Assembly (NCBI GenBank): GCA_964236465.1
Contig: CAXSBZ010000015.1
Location: forward strand, 8,687 to 72,686
DNA length: 64,000 nt
Direction: 5' to 3'
Origin: Mucilaginibacter_A sp964236465
GTDB lineage: Bacteria > Bacteroidota > Bacteroidia > Sphingobacteriales > Sphingobacteriaceae
Under the pieces are notes generated by a model. It saw only the letters and a list, made by a program, of their open reading frames with translations, was not told the origin of the DNA and searched no databases. The position numbers and the translations under genes are program-made. This document shows positions 59,950-64,000 of this stretch, piece after piece. Each line of letters begins with the position of its first letter. Within the stretch, counting starts at the first letter, position 1.

Positions 59950-62820
59950 ATGATCCCTTTTTTACACGAAGTTGCTGCCGATCTAATTGCCCGTTTGGGT
60001 GATAATTTGAAAGAAGCTGCCATCATTTTTAACAACAAACGCCCGGAAGCTTTCCTAAAAAAACATTTGGGCGAGTTGCAGGGCAATGCTTCTTTTAGCC
60101 CTACTTTTTTCACTATTTCCTCGTTTTTTGCGGCTTCTACCAATTTGGTGGTTGCCGATCCGTTGAAACAGTTTTTTATTTTGCATCTGGAGTTTAATAA
60201 ATTGCTGGTTGCCGAAGGAAAACCTACACTTTCGCCGGACCAGTTTTTCCCAATGGCCAACATCATTTTGAGTGATTTTGCAGAAGTGGATTACGATTTG
60301 GTGGATGCCGCTTCGTTGTTTACGCAGCTGGAAGATATTGCCGTTATCCAGCAGCAGTTTGACCATTTTACCGAAGAGCAGCAAGCGTTTTTGGAGCGTT
60401 TTTGGTCGTCGTTTTCTGCGGATAAACAACGCTCGCACCAGCAAAAATTCCTGGAGTTGTGGATCAGGATGCCGGCTTTGTACCGCAATTTCCATCAGGC
60501 CATGCAAGCTCAGGGATTGATTACCACAGCGCAAACTTACCGCCGGCTGGCAAACGGCACAGCGGACGATCCAAAATTTATTTCCCCGTACAAGAAGCTG
60601 ATCTTCATTGGTTTCAATGCCTTGAATAAATGCGAAGAAAAGCTTTTCAAGCAATGGCAAAATGAAGGTTGCGCGTTGTTTTATTTCGATACAGACGATT
60701 ATTATTTGCAGGATAATTTGCAGGAAGCCGGCGTTTTTCTCCGCAGAAATATCAACAGAAGCGAGCTCATCAATTCTTTTCCGCAGCAACAATTTTTAGG
60801 TGATAAAAGAAGCATAGTCGATGTCATCAAAACCCAAGGCCACGCTGCACAAGCCAAAATCCTCATCGAAAAAATCAATTTTGAAGCTTTGTCTGCTTTT
60901 TCTGATGATCCCGAAAAAACGGCAATCATCTTGGCAGATGAAACTTTGCTTGTTCCCGTCATGCAAACGCTGCCGCCTGAAGCCGGGATTGTAAACATTA
61001 CGATGGGCTATCCGCTCACGCAATCGCCGCTTTTCGGGCTGACGGAATTGTGGCTGAATATCCAGGAACAAATCAACAAACAACAAAAACACACCGTTTA
61101 TTACCGCGATGCACTGGCATTTTTATCGCATCCGCTTTCCGGCGTAAAGGCGGCCGAACGCGAGGAACTGCAAAACAAATTGCTGAACCATCAATGGGTG
61201 GAAGTGCCGCTGACCGAACTACATTTGATCTCGGCTTTGGCACCCAATTTTTTTACGTCGCGGCATACCGGTTTGCAAACTATTGATGCTTTGTATTTGA
61301 TGCTGACGGCCGTTTTGGAGCAGCGGCAACGCCAAAACCAGCTGAATGAACTGGAAGCAAACCTAATTTTGGAAGCCTGCAAAAAGCTGAATTTATTGCA
61401 TGATAACCTGGATGCTTATGCGCCAAATTTGGGTTTGTCGCTGGTTTTTGCATTGATTAGAAAGACTTTAAGCAGTTTGGCCGTTCCTTTAGAAGGCGAA
61501 CCGTTGCGCGGAATCCAGGTGATGGGCATGCTGGAAAGCCGTTGTCTGGATTTTGAACATGTGATTATTTTGGGGATGAATGAAGGCACGATGCCGAAGC
61601 GCAGTGTCAATCCAAGTTTCATCCCGGATAGTTTACGCCGCGCTAACGGCATGGCGGTTTTGGAAAATCAGGATGCTATTTCTGCCTACCTTTTTTACCG
61701 CTTGCTGCAACGATCTGAAAAAGTTACGCTGGTGTACGATGGTTTGGGCGAAGATACGGAAGCCGCGGAACCAAGCCGTTTTATCCGGCAGCTGGCTTAT
61801 GAAAGTAAACTGAAATTCAATTATTTACAGCAGGAGCAGCCGGTCAGGATTGAATCTTCTAACGTAATCGTGATCCCAAAGCAAGGCAAGGTTTGGAAGG
61901 AAATGGAAAGCTTCTTTTACAATGGAAATCCTTTCAAAACCAGCAATGTTTCGGCCACCACTTTAACTACTTATCTGGCTTGTACACTGCAGTTTTTCTT
62001 TCGGTACGTAGCTAAAATCAAAGAGCCGGAAGAAGTGGCGGAAAACCTGGAAGCTAACCAAATCGGTTCGGCGTTGCACCAAGCTTTGGAATGGTTTTAT
62101 TCGGATTTGATCAAAACCGATACCGTAATTACGGCGGATCGCATCGACCAAAAACTACCGGAAATCCCGGAATACAGCCGTGCGGCATTGTCGATGGTGC
62201 TGTTTAAAAACCGGGCGCAGCTGAAACACACCAACAGTATGCAGCAGATTGTACTGCAGATAGTGGCCGAATACATGAAAGCAATTTTGGTGCATGATCA
62301 TCTGCATTCGCCGTTCCAGATTGTAGAACTGGAGAATAAAAAAGATTACAAATACCATTTCCCTATCGAAATCAGCGGGCAAAAAAAGTATCTGCAACTG
62401 TACGGCATTTTGGACCGCGTAGATGAAAAAGACGGACAAACGCGCATTGTAGATTATAAAACCGGAAGTGATGAACTGAAATACAGTTCATTGGAAAAGC
62501 TTTTTGAGCGCGACGGCAAAGCGCAAAACAAAGCCGTGGTCCAAACGCTTTTTTACACTTTTATTTATGAACAGGTGCGGAAAACCAGCCACGTAGAACC
62601 CAATTTATATGCCGTGCGGAAAATGGAAACCGAAGGAACGCGCTTTAAATCCGGCAAAATTGTGTTACAATCTGTTGATTTAGAAAATGCCAAAGCGGCT
62701 TTTTCCGGTCATTTGCAAAATACTCTGGATGAGTTATTTGATCAGCAAATCCCTTTTAACCAAACTACGCGTTTGGAAACTTGCCAGTATTGCCCGTATA
62801 AAGATATTTGCGAACGGTAG
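59950..62820 (+). CDS. AddB-like PD-(D/E)XK helicase-nuclease subunit
   Basis: 956 residues from ATG 59950. N-terminal superfamily I helicase-like part (AAIIFNNKRPEAFL, LIFIGFNALNKCEEKLF, LDFEHVIILGMNEGTMPK) and a C-terminal nuclease with LDRVDEKDG and IVDYKTGSDE. An iron-sulfur site is built from Cys in YLACTLQFF and the tail CQYCPYKDIC, as in AddB. It should process double-strand breaks for recombination with an AddA-like helicase, which is not in the window (the gene would have to lie elsewhere). An exact 14-bp motif plus flank (60791-60815) encodes QFLGDKRSI, and ATGCTTCTTTTAGC (60086-60099) encodes NASFS. Confidence 0.88.
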   Translation: MIPFLHEVAADLIARLGDNLKEAAIIFNNKRPEAFLKKHLGELQGNASFSPTFFTISSFFAASTNLVVADPLKQFFILHLEFNKLLVAEGKPTLSPDQFFPMANIILSDFAEVDYDLVDAASLFTQLEDIAVIQQQFDHFTEEQQAFLERFWSSFSADKQRSHQQKFLELWIRMPALYRNFHQAMQAQGLITTAQTYRRLANGTADDPKFISPYKKLIFIGFNALNKCEEKLFKQWQNEGCALFYFDTDDYYLQDNLQEAGVFLRRNINRSELINSFPQQQFLGDKRSIVDVIKTQGHAAQAKILIEKINFEALSAFSDDPEKTAIILADETLLVPVMQTLPPEAGIVNITMGYPLTQSPLFGLTELWLNIQEQINKQQKHTVYYRDALAFLSHPLSGVKAAEREELQNKLLNHQWVEVPLTELHLISALAPNFFTSRHTGLQTIDALYLMLTAVLEQRQRQNQLNELEANLILEACKKLNLLHDNLDAYAPNLGLSLVFALIRKTLSSLAVPLEGEPLRGIQVMGMLESRCLDFEHVIILGMNEGTMPKRSVNPSFIPDSLRRANGMAVLENQDAISAYLFYRLLQRSEKVTLVYDGLGEDTEAAEPSRFIRQLAYESKLKFNYLQQEQPVRIESSNVIVIPKQGKVWKEMESFFYNGNPFKTSNVSATTLTTYLACTLQFFFRYVAKIKEPEEVAENLEANQIGSALHQALEWFYSDLIKTDTVITADRIDQKLPEIPEYSRAALSMVLFKNRAQLKHTNSMQQIVLQIVAEYMKAILVHDHLHSPFQIVELENKKDYKYHFPIEISGQKKYLQLYGILDRVDEKDGQTRIVDYKTGSDELKYSSLEKLFERDGKAQNKAVVQTLFYTFIYEQVRKTSHVEPNLYAVRKMETEGTRFKSGKIVLQSVDLENAKAAFSGHLQNTLDELFDQQIPFNQTTRLETCQYCPYKDICER

Positions 62821-62832
62821 GTTTTTGGGTTG

Positions 62833-62846
62833 ATGCTTCTTTTATC
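62833..62846 (-). repeat. 14-bp motif, exact GAAGC form
   Basis: ATGCTTCTTTTATC followed by GGGTAAAAATTG, 12 nt after the AddB-like stop. Confidence 0.85.
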
Positions 62847-62888
62847 GGGTAAAAATTGTGATTAGATATTAAGTTGTTCTTTGCTTTT

Positions 62889-63419
62889 TTATTGCAACTG
62901 GCTTTTCAAATATTGGGTAAACTCTTCTTCGTCCTGCCAGTTTCCATCGTATTTTTTACCATTGACAAAAAATGACGGCGTACCGTTAACACCGCTTCTT
63001 ACACCGCTTTCAAAATCATTTTCAATTTTGCCGGAAACCGCACTTTTTTGCATGTCGCTTTTAAACTGGTTTACGTCCAGCCCAAGCTTTTTTGCAAAAG
63101 AGACCAAATGTTCTTCATCCAGTTGTTGCTGGTTTTCATAAAGCATATCGTGCATTTCCCAAAATTTGTTTTGCAAGGCTGCTGCTTCTGCCGCCTTCGC
63201 TGCGTTTTCTGCATCGGGATGCACTTCTGGCAAAGGAAAATTTCGGAAAACAAGTTTTAAATCATCTCCCAAAGTTTGCTGTACCGCTTTTAGAATCGGG
63301 TAAGCCTCACCGCAGTAACTGCATTGATAATCACCATATTCTACCAGTTCAAGCGGTGCATTGCTGCTGCCCTGAATGTGGTCTTGATTAGAAACTGCTG
63401 TTTTTAGTTGTGTGCTCAT
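62889..63419 (-). CDS. DsbA-family thioredoxin-fold protein
   Basis: 176 residues, no signal peptide, so cytoplasmic. Active site CSYC in EYGDYQCSYCGEAYP, the helical insertion with NKFWEMHDMLYENQ, and cis-Pro region NGTPSFFVNGKKYDG. It belongs to the DsbA/FrnE-like group (DSBA oxidoreductase-type). It is 11 nt downstream of a peroxiredoxin gene on the same strand, so a redox pair is likely. Confidence 0.9.
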   Translation of the reverse strand: MSTQLKTAVSNQDHIQGSSNAPLELVEYGDYQCSYCGEAYPILKAVQQTLGDDLKLVFRNFPLPEVHPDAENAAKAAEAAALQNKFWEMHDMLYENQQQLDEEHLVSFAKKLGLDVNQFKSDMQKSAVSGKIENDFESGVRSGVNGTPSFFVNGKKYDGNWQDEEEFTQYLKSQLQ

Positions 63420-63430
63420 TGTTTTAAGTT

Positions 63431-63892
63431 TTAATGTTTATCTAATTTTTCCAAAGCATCAAGAATTCCGTCCGCTCCCGGGTTTATGCCTACCGGTGAT
63501 AAATAATTCCATGCTATCATCCCTTTTTCATCCAATACAAACAATGCCCTTTGCGCTTCCCCTAATTTTTCATCATACACGCCATACATTTTGGCTACTT
63601 CACCTTTGGGCTGAAAATCTGAAAGTAACGGAAAATGAAATTTGCGGTTTTGGGTAAAAGCTAAATGACTCCAAATGCTATCCACCGAAATTCCTAACAA
63701 TTGCGCATTGTGCTTTGAAAAAAGCTTAAGTGTTTCATTAAAAAGGGCCATTTCATCACCGCATACCGGGCTCCAATCGGCAGGATAAAAAGCCAGGATA
63801 ACTTTTTTGCCCAGCAGTTCACTTAATTTTACTTTTTGGTCTGGCGTCGAGTTTAACTCAAATTCGGGTGCCTGGATTCCTGTTGCTAACAT
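63431..63892 (-). CDS. Peroxiredoxin (AhpC/TSA or redoxin family)
   Basis: 153 residues. Thioredoxin fold with the peroxidatic Cys in PADWSPVCGDEMA (usual form P..T..C, here with Ser before Val-Cys) and a LLGISVDSIWSHLAF segment. Reduces peroxides. Only one Cys is present in the protein, so it is a 1-Cys-type enzyme or uses an external thiol, possibly the adjacent DsbA-like protein. First gene of a two-gene operon. Confidence 0.9.
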   Translation of the reverse strand: MLATGIQAPEFELNSTPDQKVKLSELLGKKVILAFYPADWSPVCGDEMALFNETLKLFSKHNAQLLGISVDSIWSHLAFTQNRKFHFPLLSDFQPKGEVAKMYGVYDEKLGEAQRALFVLDEKGMIAWNYLSPVGINPGADGILDALEKLDKH

Positions 63893-63954
63893 AATTCTTA
63901 AAGTTTGAGCTTAAAATGTTTTGGCAAATTGCTTCCTTTTCAGACAATCAGGTT

Positions 63955-64000
63955 TAGAAGTTGTTTAAATTTGTTTCCGTAGGATTAACATACTTCTTTT
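63955..64000. repeat. Left part of a MITE-like element cut by the window end
   Basis: AAGTTGTTTAAATTTGTTTC followed by a leftward motif start ATACTTCTTTT (63990-64000) matches the first 45 bases of the elements at 9.1 and 10.5 kb. The rest lies outside the window. Confidence 0.6.

Noticed and set aside
59829..60266. Minus-strand frame opposite the GNAT/AddB-like junction
   Set aside because: It is antisense to two well-supported genes and has no recognisable protein features.
9113..62846. The repeated motif as a promoter element
   Set aside because: It does not match TAnnTTTG or TTG elements, lies as often at 3' ends and between convergent genes as upstream, and occurs inside genes.
6584..64000. 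The repeated motif as Chi or KOPS site
   Set aside because: Such sites are strongly biased to one strand of each replication arm and are not paired as inverted repeats; here the two orientations are about equal and pairs are common.

Overview
This 64 kb window comes from the chromosome of a Bacteroidota bacterium, most likely of the family Sphingobacteriaceae (a Mucilaginibacter- or Pedobacter-like organism). The evidence is two SusC/SusD pairs, a GldD gliding-motility lipoprotein, TAnnTTTG promoter boxes, starts with little Shine-Dalgarno sequence, many lipoproteins and signal peptides ending near Ala-Gln, and moderate GC. No phage, plasmid, transposase, rRNA or CRISPR array is visible. One tRNA-Arg(CCT) gene is present.

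Layout. 0-4.4 kb: 3' part of a SusC gene plus SusD. 4.4-6.9 kb (minus): S66 peptidase, DoxX protein, OmpA-like protein. 6.96-9.1 kb: metG. 9.3-10.5 kb: divergent azoR and HxlR regulator around a 30-bp palindrome. 10.8-14.6 kb: PaoABC-type molybdenum aldehyde oxidoreductase. 14.8-16.2 kb: tRNA-Arg, membrane protein, Crp-type regulator. 16.5-20.7 kb: tellurite/stress cluster TerD-TerD-TelA-unknown-TerC. 20.9-24.6 kb (minus): TPR protein, ComA-like protein, aroE, gldD. 25-30.4 kb: subtilase, ADH remnant, GH10 xylanase, exported SDR, DUF4142. 30.6-39.6 kb: polysaccharide utilisation locus (SusC, SusD, GH144-type glucanase, SGNH hydrolase, GH3), best read as a beta-1,2-glucan system. 39.7-42.2 kb: orphan antitoxin-like gene and Ntn acylase. 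42.6-45.5 kb: two AT-rich unknown genes and a two-component pair. 45.6-47.9 kb: BlaI repressor with an M56/TonB/plug fusion. 48-52.3 kb: rhomboid, M14 peptidase, MmcQ/YjbR, two beta-barrel paralogues. 52.4-59.9 kb: pepT, SDR remnant, FAH-family hydrolase, Fic, pepsin-like lipoprotein, GapN, small coiled-coil protein, GNAT. 59.95-63.9 kb: AddB-like helicase-nuclease, DsbA-like protein, peroxiredoxin.

The outstanding signal is a 14-bp motif, GATAAAAGAAGCAT, with a sister form GATAAAAACAGYAT. Reading by eye I find roughly 40 copies between genes and 22 inside genes, about one per kilobase on both strands in equal numbers. Many intergenic copies sit in inverted pairs, and most carry an AT-rich block (about AATTTTAGG) one to two bases before the core. 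Density, strand balance, inverted pairing near gene ends, in-gene copies with recurrent peptides, and the AT-rich flank together resemble the DNA uptake sequences of Pasteurellaceae and Neisseriaceae. That function is inference. The repetition itself is directly visible.
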